Positions 22,962 through 34,854 of a stretch of DNA of 64,000 bases are shown piece by piece. Each line of letters starts with the position of its first letter. Within the stretch, counting starts at the first letter, position 1. The position numbers and the translations under genes were made by a program. The notes beneath the pieces were generated by a model, which saw nothing but the letters and a program-made list of their open reading frames with translations, was not told the origin of the DNA and ran no database searches. Origin of the DNA: Bromus sterilis (lineage: Eukaryota > Streptophyta > Magnoliopsida > Poales > Poaceae); NCBI GenBank assembly GCA_950022295.1, contig OX465596.1:126770501-126834500 (forward strand), written 5' to 3'.

Positions 22962-25827
22962 TAAATTCCTGCTCGTCCTCGAGTAGGGAAATGATAACAA
23001 GCATAATTTCTATGGCGACATGCCTCACAACCATATAAGGACTTTTAAGTAAAGCAATCAATGCATGCAATTTAATTCAAGTCTTAATAACCAAGAGTCT
23101 ATAATAGCATTGACAGAAGCAACAAAAGAACAGAAGGTGCAAGAGCTCTCGCTGTCCGTGACTCGAATGTCTCCAGATGGTGTTTGCGTGCATGAAAGGG
23201 GATAGGGAATACGAGATAAAAAGTAGTTGTTGAGCACCACTATCTACTAAAGTTTCACACTTAGTCTCCTTTGGATTCTTATCCTAACTCGTCCCCAGAC
23301 CACTAGTCAGGTACAAGTCAAACTGATCCACTCCTTTTTGATATTTTGAGCACGCATGAAATGGATGAGCATGAGCAAGAAATTTGACACCTAAAAGACG
23401 AAATAGAAAGAAGGTGGAGGAGAAAGACAAAAAAGGTGTGAAAGGCTCACATCAAAGAGGAAAATCATAGGCGAGAGAAGTCCATATGATAGACATGATG
23501 TGAGGAGTAGGGATTTCCATGAAACGGATGCACATGTGAGCTAAAAAATCTCCAAGGGAACTAGTGGGGGTGCATTTAACTTGCTTGCTCATGAAGACCT
23601 AGAGCTCTTTTGAGGAGGCTCATCATTGGAATATACAAGCCAAGTTCTATAGTGTGAAGGGTACCCACATAGCTATATGCATGTATGATGATCTCTATGG
23701 AGTACAAGAGATAGAGGATGAAGTACTAGTGTGGATCTCTCAAAAGGAGTAGTAGTGTGCCCCCTTCTCTCTTTTTATTTTTTTTCTATTTTTTCTATTT
23801 TTTTGTAGTTTTTTGGTGGCCTCAATGGCTCTTTCCATTTAACTCTCATTTGTCCTCTTTAGGATATTTTTATTTTGTCCTCTTTGGGATCTTTTCCTCA
23901 CTTTAGGAGATCTTTCACACTTTACAAAGGTACTCACCTAAAGAAGATGTAACTATCATGATACAAATGTATGCCTCTGCCAGGGTAGCAGGATATGCAA
24001 TGATACTAGCGCGTCATGTAGCAATGATTAGGGCAAGGCCCAACTAGCATGCGGCTCATCGATCAAGCAAGTAGCATGTATGACATGAACGTCAAGTCAT
24101 GAGAAGGTGGATGATGCATGGCAATGTATCTCGGAAAGGCTATGGAAATGCCTTGTAGGTAGGAACGGTGGCTGTTTTGAGGAAAGATATAACGAAGCTT
24201 ATGATGACAGAGCGTATCGTGCAAAGGGTTTGGATGCACCGGTGAAGTATGCGCCAACTCTCGAGATGAGAAAGGGCAATGCACGGTACCGAAGAGGCTA
24301 GAAAAAGTATAGGTGGGTGGAAGTGTCAACTTTCGAATACTCACATTAGTCCGAAGAACTCATGCACTTATTGTCGGTAACTCTCAATCTAATCAGGAGG
24401 TTCACAAAGAGACAAGTACCCCGAGGAGAAGTGTATGGGGGTTTGGTTATCCTTGCGCATCCTCGACTCATGGTACGTGAGTGTACTCTAATATTCGAAC
24501 CCTCCAGAGGTTAGTGATCCATCTAGTAGCTAGAGTTCTTAACAGGGTTTTTTGGTTTTCGAAAATCAAACAGATTGCCCAAAATACGACATCTATCACT
24601 AATAGGCTCGAGCTCTTGACACCAAAATTTCAAACATTACACTAGTCAATACCTCAAAACTATTGCAAGTTACTACTACAAAGAGAATAGCAACTTCAAC
24701 TACCTACTTTCTAGTCAAGACACAAAACTCAGTGCAACAGGCAAACTCTCTAACAAGATAAAACATGCAACCTATATAAAGTTCAACCTAAGACAAATCA
24801 AATGCTCTAGAAGAAAACTAAAGCACTATAACTAAATAGGGCAGCAGCTAAGAAATGAAAAGGAACAACTCACAGCTAAGAGAATAAGCATGCAAATCCT
24901 ATGAGGAGTTCTAGTTCAGGCGGAGCGTGTTTCTCTACCACACAAAATAAATCTGGTATATAACTTGTTATAACAAGAAACAAATAAAAAACAAACCTAA
25001 GAAAAGTAAAGAGCGAGACGCTCCAAGCATAGCACATAACGCATCAAGTGATAAAAATATAGTGCAACGAGGGACGAACTGATAATTGTTGATGAAGAAG
25101 GGGATGCACGGGGGCATCCCCAAGCTTATACGCTTGAGTCTCCTTGAATATTTATTGGGATTGCACGGGGCATCCCCAAGCTTGAGCGTTTGACATTCCA
25201 GGATCTTCTTTCATCATCTTCCATCAGACACTTGAAAACTCCCTTCATACATAACTCATTGTAAACTGATTAGAGAATTTAGTACCCTATTAAAATAATT
25301 TTCCTCTACTGCAAATAAAGATATTCTTTAAGAGGTACTGTTTCTCAAGATTTCCAAAAAAAAAATTCAAATAAAAAGCAAGCTTAAGGTTTGCAAAAGT
25401 TGGGAGAGATAAAACGTGGCAGAATCTGTGAAAAACAGAACAGCAGGTAGTAAAGAATTTTTTAGGCGTACTTATTCCACTCAAATAAAAAAACTGAGAA
25501 CATACGAAAGTTCCGTGATTGTATAGATCATGCTGTGTAAAAAATTCAGCCAAAAAAGATGAACTGATAATTTTCTACGATTTTTTTTCGTCACGAGGAC
25601 AGAATCTGTTTTCTGGACAGCAAGTAACAACTTTCACTTCCCTTGTCATATGAGGCTATAATTGGCACAAAGCTTGAAAAGTAAAGATACAATGATGTTG
25701 CTACAGTAGTAAAAATCATCAAGAACACTAAGAATAGAAGAAAAACAAAAAGGAAAACCTAAATTCGTTGCGGGCTGCCTCCCGAAAGCGCTTCTTTACA
25801 ACCATTAGCTAGGCTTAAGGCAAAAGA
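22962..25827 (-). other. RLG-B noncoding internal region
   Basis: This is the reverse-orientation counterpart of 5426-8342. It has no polymerase motifs. It contains the T-rich stretch at 23760-23820 and the conserved small frame on the minus strand at 24063-24344. Confidence 0.6.
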
Positions 25828-27869
25828 TCATGTTTTATCAAGAAAATAACTAGCGCTTGTGACGGACTCAAAGGGAAACATAATATTTTTCCTAGGGAAA
25901 TGTTCCATCCCTTTCTTGAGAGGGATTTGGAATTTGATATTCTCTTCTTTCATGTCAATTTTAACTCCCACGGTGCGAAGAAAAGGACGTCCCAAAATAA
26001 TTGGACAAGAGGACTCACACTCAATGTCCATAATAGTAAAATCAATGGGAACATAATTGTCATTGACAATGATAAGAAAATCGTCGATCTTCCCCAAAGG
26101 TTTCTTTATGGAAGAATCGACAAGACGAACACCAAAAGAACAAGGATCAAAAGGTTTCAATTCAAGCATATCATACAATCTTTTGGGCGTAACGGAGGTA
26201 CTAGCTCCAACATCACAAAGAGCAAAGCAAGAGAAGTTATTCAATTTGAGTTTTATCATAGGATCCCAACCATCTTCTAGCTTCCTAGGTATGGAGGCTT
26301 CTAGTCTAAGCTTCTCCTCCCTAACTTTGATTAGAGCATTGGTGATATGCTCTGTGAAGGCAAGATTAAGTGTGATAGTGTGGGGGTCTCTAGACATTTT
26401 GTGTAGGAAACCAATAACTTCAGGTAAGGTATAGTTTTCAAAGTCTAGATCACTACTATCTATCAAGGAGGTAGTGATATCATTTAGGCTCACTTGTTTG
26501 AAATCCTCTATGTTCGTAGAGGCTTCTTCATCTATGGTTGAGGTGGTAGCATCACCATTGATAGGTCCAATGGGACTAGGGGTGTGATGGGTGCTAACAG
26601 TTTGGACATCCTCAACAACTTGGATAGTATCTACTGTGTGGTAGGTAAGAAGGCTCTTAACTCTCTCTCTTCTTTGTCCTTTTCTCTAGCCCATCTCTCT
26701 TTAAGTTTGCCCAACATCCTAATGTTTTCATTAATTTTCACTTGGATAGCATTCATAGGAGTGGTCTTCCTCTCCTCGGGGGGAGTAGTTCTAATCTTAA
26801 GCATCTCAACATCATGGGCTATGTTGTCTACCTTCGGAGAGAGAATATCTAATTTATCTAATTTCTCTTCTACACTCTTGTTGAAGGTCTTTTGGGTAGT
26901 GATAAAGTCTTTGAGCAAGGTCTCTAGTTCAGAGGTGGAGTTTTTGGTGCTAGGATAAGCGTTGTTGTTACCATACTTGTTGGATGGGAAAGGTCTAGGA
27001 TTACTTCTCCCTAAATTACTCCTATAAGCAATATTATTGAAGTTGTTTCTAGAGATAAATTTCACATCTACTTGTTCTTGAGAAACCAAGGAATTTAAAG
27101 GAACATCCTGAGGATCAATAGGAGCTTTCTTGGTAAGTAGAGACGTGATCAAGTCAACCTTTTCATTAAGAGAGGAGATCTCCTCGGCAAAATTTAACTA
27201 ATTACAAGTTGGAGATCATTCGGTGTGCCACTGAGAGTAGTTCAGTATCATCTCATCAAGTAGCTTCGTGGCAGCACCAAGTGTGGTTGACATGAAAGTT
27301 CCTCCCGCAGTCGAGTCTAACAGATTCCGCGAGGTAAAGTTTAAGCCTGCATAAAAAGTCTGGATAACCATCCGGGTAGTCAAACCATGTGTAGGGCAGT
27401 TCTTAACAAGAGATTTCATTCATTCCCAAGCTTGGGCAATGTGTTCATTATCCAATTGCCAAAAATTCATAATGTTACTTCTCAACTAGACAAGTTTAGC
27501 AGGGGGATAGTACTTCCTAATAAAAGCATCCTTACACTTGTCCCATGAATCGATACTATTCTTAGGTAAGGATTGCAGCCACTCCTTGGATCTTCCTCTC
27601 AAGGAGAACGGAAAAAGCTTCAGCTTGACGATGTCTCCATCTATTTCCTTGTACTTTTGCATCTCACAAAGCTCAACAAAAATATTTAAGTGCAAGGCAG
27701 CATCCTCTCCAGCACCTGAGAATTGATCTTTCATAAAAAGATTTAGCAAAGCAGGTTTAATTTCATAAGAAGGTGCTGATGTGGCAGGTGGAGAAATAGG
27801 AGTGCAGATAAAGTCACTGTTGTTGTGACTAGTGAAGTCACACAACTTGGTGTTTTCATTGGAACCCAT
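25828..27869 (-). pseudogene. RLG-B gag-protease gene, broken
   Basis: The start ATG at 27869 begins MGSNEN. The retrotransposon gag domain follows, with FPFSLRGRSKEWLQSLP and AFIRKYYPP. In-frame stops lie at 27486-27488 (TAG), 27420-27422 (TGA) and 27216-27218 (TGA), and a frameshift lies near 26640. Then come a basic Asn-rich stretch (no CCHC zinc knuckle seen), a Lys/Glu-rich region of coiled-coil type, and the aspartic protease with DVGAS and IILGRPFL (frame 26493-25828, intact). No reverse transcriptase or integrase follows. Gag would form the particle and protease would mature it; polymerase would have to come from another element. Confidence 0.8.
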
Positions 27870-27995
27870 AGTAGCAGCAGGTATTTTTGGTATTTTTGAT
27901 AAGGGACACAAAAGTAAAGACTGAAAGGTAAACTAACAAAACTAAAAAGCAAAGATAAATGATAGTGTGCAACTCCCCTATCTTGTAGACTGGAG

Positions 27996-28013
27996 TCCCC
28001 GGCAACTGCGCCA
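27996..28013 (-). promoter_or_regulatory. Primer binding site of RLG-B
   Basis: On the minus strand this reads TGGCGCAGTTGCCGGGGA, 10 bases inside the LTR end at 28024. It differs by one base from the TGGCGCCGTTGCCGGGGA primer site common in grass gypsy elements and attributed to tRNA-Asp. Confidence 0.75.
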
Positions 28014-28023
28014 GAAATTGGCT

Positions 28024-29674
28024 TGATATGGTGAGGATAGTTCTTTCACTTCTCGTTGGTTACCCCAAGTGGAAGGTGAGGTGTAGCATAGCAGCAAATT
28101 TCCCTCGGTGAATATACCAAGGTTTGTCTCCAATAGGACTCGCAGAAATACAACAAGGTGACAATGGCGCCAGAAATTACTTCGGGCTACGGCGTCAGAA
28201 ATTGGGCAGTTGTCAGGACCTGCACACAAAAACAGATAGCTTTTCTTCCAACGAGTACAGAGGAGTTGTCAATTCCTCCGGCCTTGCTGTTTACAAAGGA
28301 TCAATGCAAGAGATAATAGTGCAACTGTAAGTAAGAACTGAAAATAAATTGAAGGTGTAAACAATGGTGTGAATATGGACCGAGGTCCCGTGATGTTCAC
28401 TAGTGATGTCTCTCTCCCAAAAGACAATAAAAGTGCTAGCGACGTAAACAAATCACAGCTGGGCAATTGACAAGATTATAAACGCACCGCAATGCTAACT
28501 ATGCTACAAAAGAAAGGAAGAGGCTCAAAAGTAATGGGCAGTACGCCAAGGTAAGTAGACCGAAATTCATCTGCATCTACTACGAATCATCCACCTTGAG
28601 ATATCTATCTAGAACATCTCGCTGGTATTAAGTTGCGAATCCCACCCAAAGTGTAAACTCAAAGTACCAGAAACCTGCATTAAAAGAACTATGCATAAAG
28701 TAAACAATCCTTGCACCCGCAGGTACAAGCACCGTTGTTTTATCCCTGTTGGCAACAACACAACCCCCAGTCTCATGTTTCTTTCACTCAAGCTAGACAT
28801 CAAGGGGCTGAACCCACAATCAAGCATAACACTCCCTCTTGGAGTTGCAACAAATCACTTGGCAAAAGTAAAATACGGAAACAGAGAACATGCAAGAATT
28901 TACTAAAGAACACAAATATAAAAGAGAACCAAATATATTACTCATCACAATCTAAACATAATCTCATAATCCATCAGATCCCAGCAAACTCAGCATAGCA
29001 ACACAGAAAACTAAAAAAGTGCCTCGATCATGTCAGGCAACTCACGAGGTCTCGAAAGTGAAAGCACAAAGAGGTGAGGAGTACATCACATAGCTACTAG
29101 CCACGGACCCATGGTCCAAGGGGGGCTACTCACGGCACATCCGGGAGGCGTCCATGGCGATGGATGGTCTCCCGGAGGGGATTACTCCTTCCGGCAGGGT
29201 GCCGGGGCAGCTTCTCCTGGCAGCCCCGATCTTATGGCGGTACATAGAGGAGAACAGGAATAGCAGATCGATATTATGGGTTTTCTTCACGAGGGGTAAA
29301 TATAGGCCAAAGGGGGCGCCGAGAGGGGCCATAGGGCAGCGAAGAGGCCTCCTGGCGCGGCCTAGGGTGGGGCCGCGCCAGGGACCCTCCTCGGTCCCTA
29401 GTGGGTACACCCCATTCCTTCCTTGGTGATTCGGGAAGCTTTTGGGTCGCTGATTTTTTATATAATTTTTCCGGGATTTATTTGGCACTTTTTATGGCCG
29501 GAAAACCTGAAATACAAAAACAGCAGAAAACATGAACTAGCAACTGGGTGCACTAAGTTAATAGGTTAGTCTAAATATGATAAAAAGTGTATGAAAGTTC
29601 AAGCCAAACATGGAAAAGTCACACAAATCATGCATGGAGCAAGAAGAAATTATAGATTCGTTTGGGACGTATCA
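28024..29674 (-). repeat. 5' LTR of RLG-B (1651 bp), intact
   Basis: In plus orientation it runs from TGATATGGTGAGG to GGGACGTATCA, so in element orientation it is TGATACG...ATATCA. It shows the sequence across the CACTA-2 target without an insertion (around 29188-29200), which proves the CACTA-2 borders. Confidence 0.9.
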
Positions 29675-29679
29675 CACCG

Positions 29680-29975
29680 CCGCCGGGATCTAGGCAAAAG
29701 AATGGGGATATTACGAGAGATCCAACCCCAACCGTGCTCCAGATCCAATTCTCCTCCAAGAACCTTAGGCTCTGATTACCGATTTTCAGGATCAGACTAT
29801 AATCAAGACTGCCATTCAGAGAAACAGAGGAACTCAAGAACTATGCTCAATCAAATTTAGGATTCAAAAGCATAAGGATATGGGGATACAAGCTTAGTAG
29901 CACGCCACTGGCGGCTAGGGTTTATACCCAGATGAACAAATGCCCCCTCATGCTTAGGATCACTGGCTTATATAG

Positions 29976-30009
<34 letters not shown>

Positions 30010-30060
30010 CAGTCTAAAAACAGCTCATTAAATAAATAAGGTTGTCGGAAGAACAACAGG
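29680..30060 (-). other. Degraded copia-like LTR and leader with a (CA)n tract
   Basis: On the minus strand GGTAATCAGAGCC (29767-29779) resembles the TGGTATCAGAGCC methionine-initiator primer site of copia elements with one extra base. Upstream of it (higher coordinates) is a TATA-like GGCTATATAAGCC at 29966-29978, followed by CTAGCCGCC-type leader sequence, which suits an LTR promoter. A (CA)n microsatellite of about 31 bases lies at 29977-30007. LTR ends cannot be placed. The assignment is tentative. Confidence 0.35.
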
Positions 30061-30780
30061 GACACTCGAGCTGATGAAGGCCGCCAGATGAAGATCCCAC
30101 ATCTCTTGATGCTCCAGCGAACCGGTACGCTCCAGCCTCTCTGGGTCATTGGATGAAAACTCAACGATGATGTCTTCATCTGGCACGCTAGAACAGGGGA
30201 CTGTCTCATTCTTTAGAGGAACTGCCAATTTCTTCAGAGACTTCTTCAGGTGGCCTGACATACCAGACTACCAGCGCGTGTCCTTGGAGGAGCACTGTCG
30301 TTCGCCGCTCCAATCGTTGAGCGGGACAAGGCCGCCGCGCTCGCGCTCTTATCGGACATGCTGATGCGGGGTACATCGTGTCCGCACATCCCGCGGAAGG
30401 AGGACCTTCACACCGCCCACTTCCAGGAGAACCTTCCATCAGGGGGTGGTAGGCGACGAAGTGGATCTGCCGGAGCCGCGCCGTCGAAGAAACCCTAGCC
30501 ACATGGAGGCTTTGCGGGCGAGCGCTGGTGGCCGAGAGCGCTGAATCTAGCCGGAGGTGAGGAAGGAGTGGAGTGAGGGTAAGATGGGGTGTGATGCGCC
30601 CTGGCCATAGCGGTAGGAATTCACTTGGATGGGGCGGCAGCGGGGAAGGGTTGCGTGGGAGAGAGAGAGGGGTGCTAGCGATAGAGAGGAGTTGGGCTGC
30701 GGAGGAGGGGTTCGAGGAGGAGTGTTTATGGTTAGCCTTTTATACGGAAACGTTTATCCGGGCTTTAGTGGGATTTAGCT
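30028..30780 (-). pseudogene. Gene-like 5' fragment of unknown function
   Basis: On the minus strand there is a TATA-like TATAAAAGG near 30739, then a CT-rich leader (CTCTCTCTCTCCC), GC-rich sequence containing GGCTAGGGTTTC, and open frames at 30206-30502 and 30028-30261. The second translates to a Glu/Leu-rich peptide with DPERLERTG. I do not recognise a domain, no splice structure is convincing, and both frames end without obvious continuation. It may be a host gene fragment captured by a transposon, given the CACTA-like terminus at 30868. Alternatively it is part of an LTR. Confidence 0.3.
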
Positions 30781-30868
30781 GGTCTACGGGAATTGTATCA
30801 GGCCATTCATGATGGTTTTTGAAAATGTCATCAGAAATCCGTCAAGCATAGGAAGATTTGTTGTAGTG
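30781..30868 (-). mobile_element. Possible terminus of a further CACTA-like element
   Basis: Read on the minus strand from 30868 it starts CACTACAACAAATC and continues with TGACGG, ATGACATTTTC and ACCATCATGAATGG, the look of a CACTA end. It abuts the 3' end of the CACTA-3 transposase. The other end and a target duplication are not found. Confidence 0.4.
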
Positions 30869-33800
30869 CTTTAGGTAGGGTGGTCCTGCTTCTTCTTGAT
30901 TTGTATGGTACTGCATCATTGTCATCGTCATCTTGAATCTTCCGGTAGCCGTACTTGTCGAAGTCTTGCTCATTGGTGGCTCCATCGATTCCGATGATGT
31001 TCCTTTTGCCTCTTCGCACGACAACACGGCTGGGATTTGACGGGTCGGTAATGAAGAAGAAATTGTCCACCTGGCTAGCTAGTACCCATGGCTCATTTTT
31101 CACGGTGACGTTTGCGCCAGCGGTCTTGGATTTTGCTTTGGGTATAACCATGGTGGTGAAATACCGACTTTCTTTTACGATGCTCTTGGCCCATCTGACA
31201 CGGAACATCGGCACCTTCTGTCCAGCGTAGCTGAGCTCCCAGATCTCCTCGATCCTTCCGTAGTATCGTTTCTTGACTTTACCGATGTAGGCTTCCATCA
31301 TTACCCCAGAGTTCTGATAATCGCTCTTCATGTCCTTTTCCTCGTTGTAGAATGTCTAACCGTTGATATCGTACGACTGATATGTCATCAGGTTATGCTC
31401 GGCGCCTAGTGGCAAGGCAAATACGAGTTTTTTTTTCCTCGGAAGAGTCCTCATGTGAAGGGTACGATAGGAGCTTGTCCTTGAACCAACGCGTGAAGCA
31501 TGAGTTGTGCTCTTTCAGTACATCTTCGTCCGTCCACTGTTGGCCTCGGTCATTGTACGTCTTCTCAATTGAGGTTTTGTGTTGTACCACCCAAGGATCG
31601 ACCAAGTCAATGTGTTTTAGTGCGACTAGGTTTGCTCTTTCAAAGTCGGCGGGTCGATACTGGAAGTCGACATGCATTTAACGGCGACCCTCGTAGTGAA
31701 CACATCCAGCGAGCCTGTCGAGGTGCTTGTTGAAGGGCAGACCAACGGGGTTATTGATGCCTAGATAATTTGTGCAGAAGGAGATGCACAGCTCGGTCAG
31801 AAAGCCCTGGGCTATGCTTCCATCTGGATGAGCCCTGTTGCGAACGTATCCTTTGATCACACCATTCATCATTTCGAACGACATCATGCTGTGCAGGAAC
31901 GTCGGCCCGAGTTGGATGATATCATCCACGATATGGACGAGGAGATGCACCATGATGTCAAAGAATGCGGGCGGGAAGTATATCTCGAGCTCGCATAGTA
32001 TCACCACGATCTCTTCTTGTATCCTTCTGAGTTGCCTCACGCCAACCGATTTCCGAGAGATGACATCGAAAAAGTTGCATAGGACAAATAGCGTTTCACG
32101 GACGTGGTCATCCATAATCCCGCAGATTGCAAACAGAAGTAGTTGCGTCATCAGCAAGTGATAGTCGTGAGACTTCGTCCCGCTGAACCTCTGCTTCGTT
32201 GAGTCTAGGTATCTGCTGATCTTCCACGCGAAACCGTAAGTAAGTTTTATCCCTAGGAGGCAGTTTATTAGCTACTGGATCTCTTTCTGGCTTAAAGTGA
32301 AGCATGCGAGGTGGGGGCAGTAATGTTCGCTCTGCTTCTTGGCCTTTTTGCCTTTTCGATGACTTTCCGTGTCCTCCGGTGGCTCATCATCATCATCGTC
32401 GTCGTCTTCATCGTCATCATCATCATTAGGGCGGTTTGCGTGAAGCTCCACCCTGATGGCCATTGATAGCAAGTTTGGCCTAGCTTTCGGCCCATCATTG
32501 GTCTTTTCTGGCATGTTGAGCAGGGTAGCAAATAGACTATCACACACATTCTTCGTGATATGCATGACATCAAGGCTGTTCGGCACACCGAGGATGTTCC
32601 AGTACGGCATGTCCCAAAAAACAGACCTCGTTTTCCATACCTTCAGCAGCGGCTCTCGCGCCTTTCTCTTAGAATTGATCTTCTTGGTGGTGGCACTCTT
32701 TCCAATTTTTCAACATCATGTCTATTTCGGTGCCGCTCCTCCTACGTGGGGCCTTTCGGGGTTCGGTTGTTCCATCAAACAGTTCCTTGCGTTGTCTCCA
32801 TGGGTCATTGTGAGGAAGCCATCTTCGATGTCCCAAAAAACACGGTTTTTGAAGACCCGGGATCCTTAGGTAGCTGGTGATATGTTGTGTCGTCCATGCA
32901 CCTAGCGCATCCGCTGTGTCCGTGGACCACCTGCCCCGAGACATATCCAAAACTGAGATAGTCCTGCACCGTCGTGAGTAGTTCGGTTTTCATAGGGAAA
33001 TATGTTCCCTCTACAACGTCCCACGTATTGACTGGCGTTCTCCATAGCGTATCTAGCTCCTCTTTCAGGAGCCCTAGATACATATTGAGGTTTTTTCCTA
33101 GTTGTTTCGGCAGTTCAATTAGCACACTCATGTGCATGTACTTCCTCTTCATGCACTCCGAGGGCAGGATGTTGTACATGCACACAAACACTGGCCAGGT
33201 GCTATGTGTGCTGCTCTAAGTACCGAAAGGATTTACTCCATCGGTGCTCGCAACCAACAGTACGTTCCTTGGATCCTTCCCGAAGTCCTCCTCGAAGTTC
33301 AATGCCACCTACTAGGTCCCATCAGAAGGGTACCTCAGCATCTTTCTTTTTCTGGATCATTTTTTTCAACTTGTTCCTTTTGCTGCTTCCTTTCCGCATG
33401 CCAGCGCATGAGCTTAGCTTGCTTAGGGCCTGCTAAATAACGCTGCAGATGAGGAACGATCGGGAAGTACCACGCCATTTTTAAGGAGCTTTCTTCTTCT
33501 TGTATCGATTGGCGCCGCACTTCGGACATACGGTGGACTCCGCGTACTCATGCCGATAAATGATGCAATCGTTAACGCATACATGGTTTATAACATGCGG
33601 TAAATCCAGAGGACACACGATTTTCTTCGCCTCATTAATGTGGTCGGGCACGTGTTCCCCTTGGGAAGACGTTCTTGCCAGAATGACATGTTTTCGTCGA
33701 ATCATGTGTCGGTCATTTTGTGTTTTACTTTCATCTCTAGAGCCATTAGCTCTACTTTCAGGCAGGTATCCTCGGGATTGCATCCTTCATACAATGGGGT

Positions 33801-34361
33801 TACCGCGTCATTCTCAAGTTGATTAAGCTTGGCTTTCTCTCGGACGACAGCTCTTGCGTTATTACTCGCCTCGTTCAGAAGCAACTCTTGAAGATGAGGG
33901 TCCTGCACCCAGTCCATCGACGATGGTCCATCGCCGTCTTCTCCGGTATCTTCGTCTTCATGATGATCATGCCCTTCGTCTTGATCTTCCTCATGATCAT
34001 GTACGGCATCTTCTACATGATGATTGTGTCCTGCGTTGTGATCATGTTCGGGAGATTCTTCGTCTTCTCGCCCTCCCTCGGTGCTATTTCTGCTTACTAT
34101 TGCCCGACCACCGTGGACTAATTCATAATCTCCTTCGTCACCTTTCCACCGATAGCCATCCATGGAACCACGCGTGAGCAGGTGCCCCTTTATGGTTTTC
34201 GAATCTGGGTCCAAAAGGCACTTCAGCTTGCATCTTTGACACGGACATCTTATCTCCATCTCGTTCTTTCGAATCATCTCGTCCTTCACGGAGCTCGAAA
34301 ACCTATCCACGATGCCTCCGGTCATCTTGCGAACAACGGCCGCCTGCGGGGCACATATCAA
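30869..34361 (-). pseudogene. CACTA-3 TNP2-type transposase, heavily broken
   Basis: Fragments aligned to CACTA-2 in order: ATG at 34361, CPCQRC and an acidic His-rich linker (33702-34361); a zinc-type CPKCG motif (33481-33783); WYFPIVPHLQRY (33335-33529); TWPVF and NTWDVV (32805-33191); the kinked part before the core (32669-32950); LDVMHITKNVCDSL and an Asp run (32272-32610); a DUF4218-like part with YFPPAFFDIM (31678-32157); and a DUF4216-like part with VRWAKSIV (30831-31331). At least six frameshifts and several stops lie between them. The acidic Asp/Glu-rich linkers are kept. It cannot make a protein. Confidence 0.82.
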
Positions 34362-34374
34362 AACGATATTTTAG

Positions 34375-34505
34375 AACCAAAAAAAATTGGCATGACCTTT
34401 CCTAATTATTAGGACAATTTTTTTGCAAAGTGTGCCAAATTTTCACCGAAACGAAAATGAATCAACATTCCGGCAAAATATTGGCAACTACCGCATATGT
34501 GAGGT
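34375..34505 (-). promoter_or_regulatory. CACTA-3 transposase leader with the shared hairpin core
   Basis: TTGGCATGACCTTTCCTAAT at about 34388, then ACCGAAACGAAAATGAATC near 34445 and ACATTCCGGCAAAATATTGG. The latter forms an imperfect hairpin with GCCAAATTTTCACC. It is the fourth occurrence of this module, starting about 15 bases upstream of the transposase ATG. A tandem duplication containing ATGATCATCACATCACAC follows at 34550-34630. Confidence 0.5.
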
Positions 34506-34854
34506 ACCTGCAAACACACGTACATACATATCCCATCAGCATCACACACCCATACATATATACCCCCATGATCATCACATCACACATACATATATACCCC
34601 ATGATCATCACATCACACCACACATATACATCGACAAAAAGTATGTTCAAGAGAGCACAAACTAGATCTACACAACAACAAAGAGATATACCTTACTTAC
34701 CAATGAAAAAAGGAGTTACAACTACTTATTTTGGGTAGCTCTATGGTGCAAATAAGGTGAGGATAAGGAAGGAACCCAAATAAGCTAGTTGGAGGTGGAG
34801 GTGGAGAAAGTGAGTTTGGTAGGGTGGCTGCCAAAATATCTAACTGCTCCCAGA

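Larger units (their letters stand above)
10199..29674 (-). mobile_element. RLG-B: complete non-autonomous gag-protease LTR retrotransposon, holding CACTA-2
   Basis: The minus-strand element runs from its 5' LTR (29674 to 28024) through primer site, gag and protease to its 3' LTR (22961-22498 and 11303-10199). It is flanked by a perfect 5-bp duplication, CACCG, at 10194-10198 and 29675-29679. The 3' LTR is interrupted by CACTA-2. Without CACTA-2 the element is about 8.3 kb. Only gag and protease are encoded. The two LTRs differ at about 25 positions in the first 385 bases by eye (about 6.5%), so insertion was probably a few million years ago if usual grass LTR rates apply. Confidence 0.9.

Noticed and set aside
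25290..25553. Minus-strand 87-codon frame with a hydrophobic stretch
   Set aside because: It lies in the noncoding internal part of RLG-B, and the matching region of RLG-A does not keep the frame.
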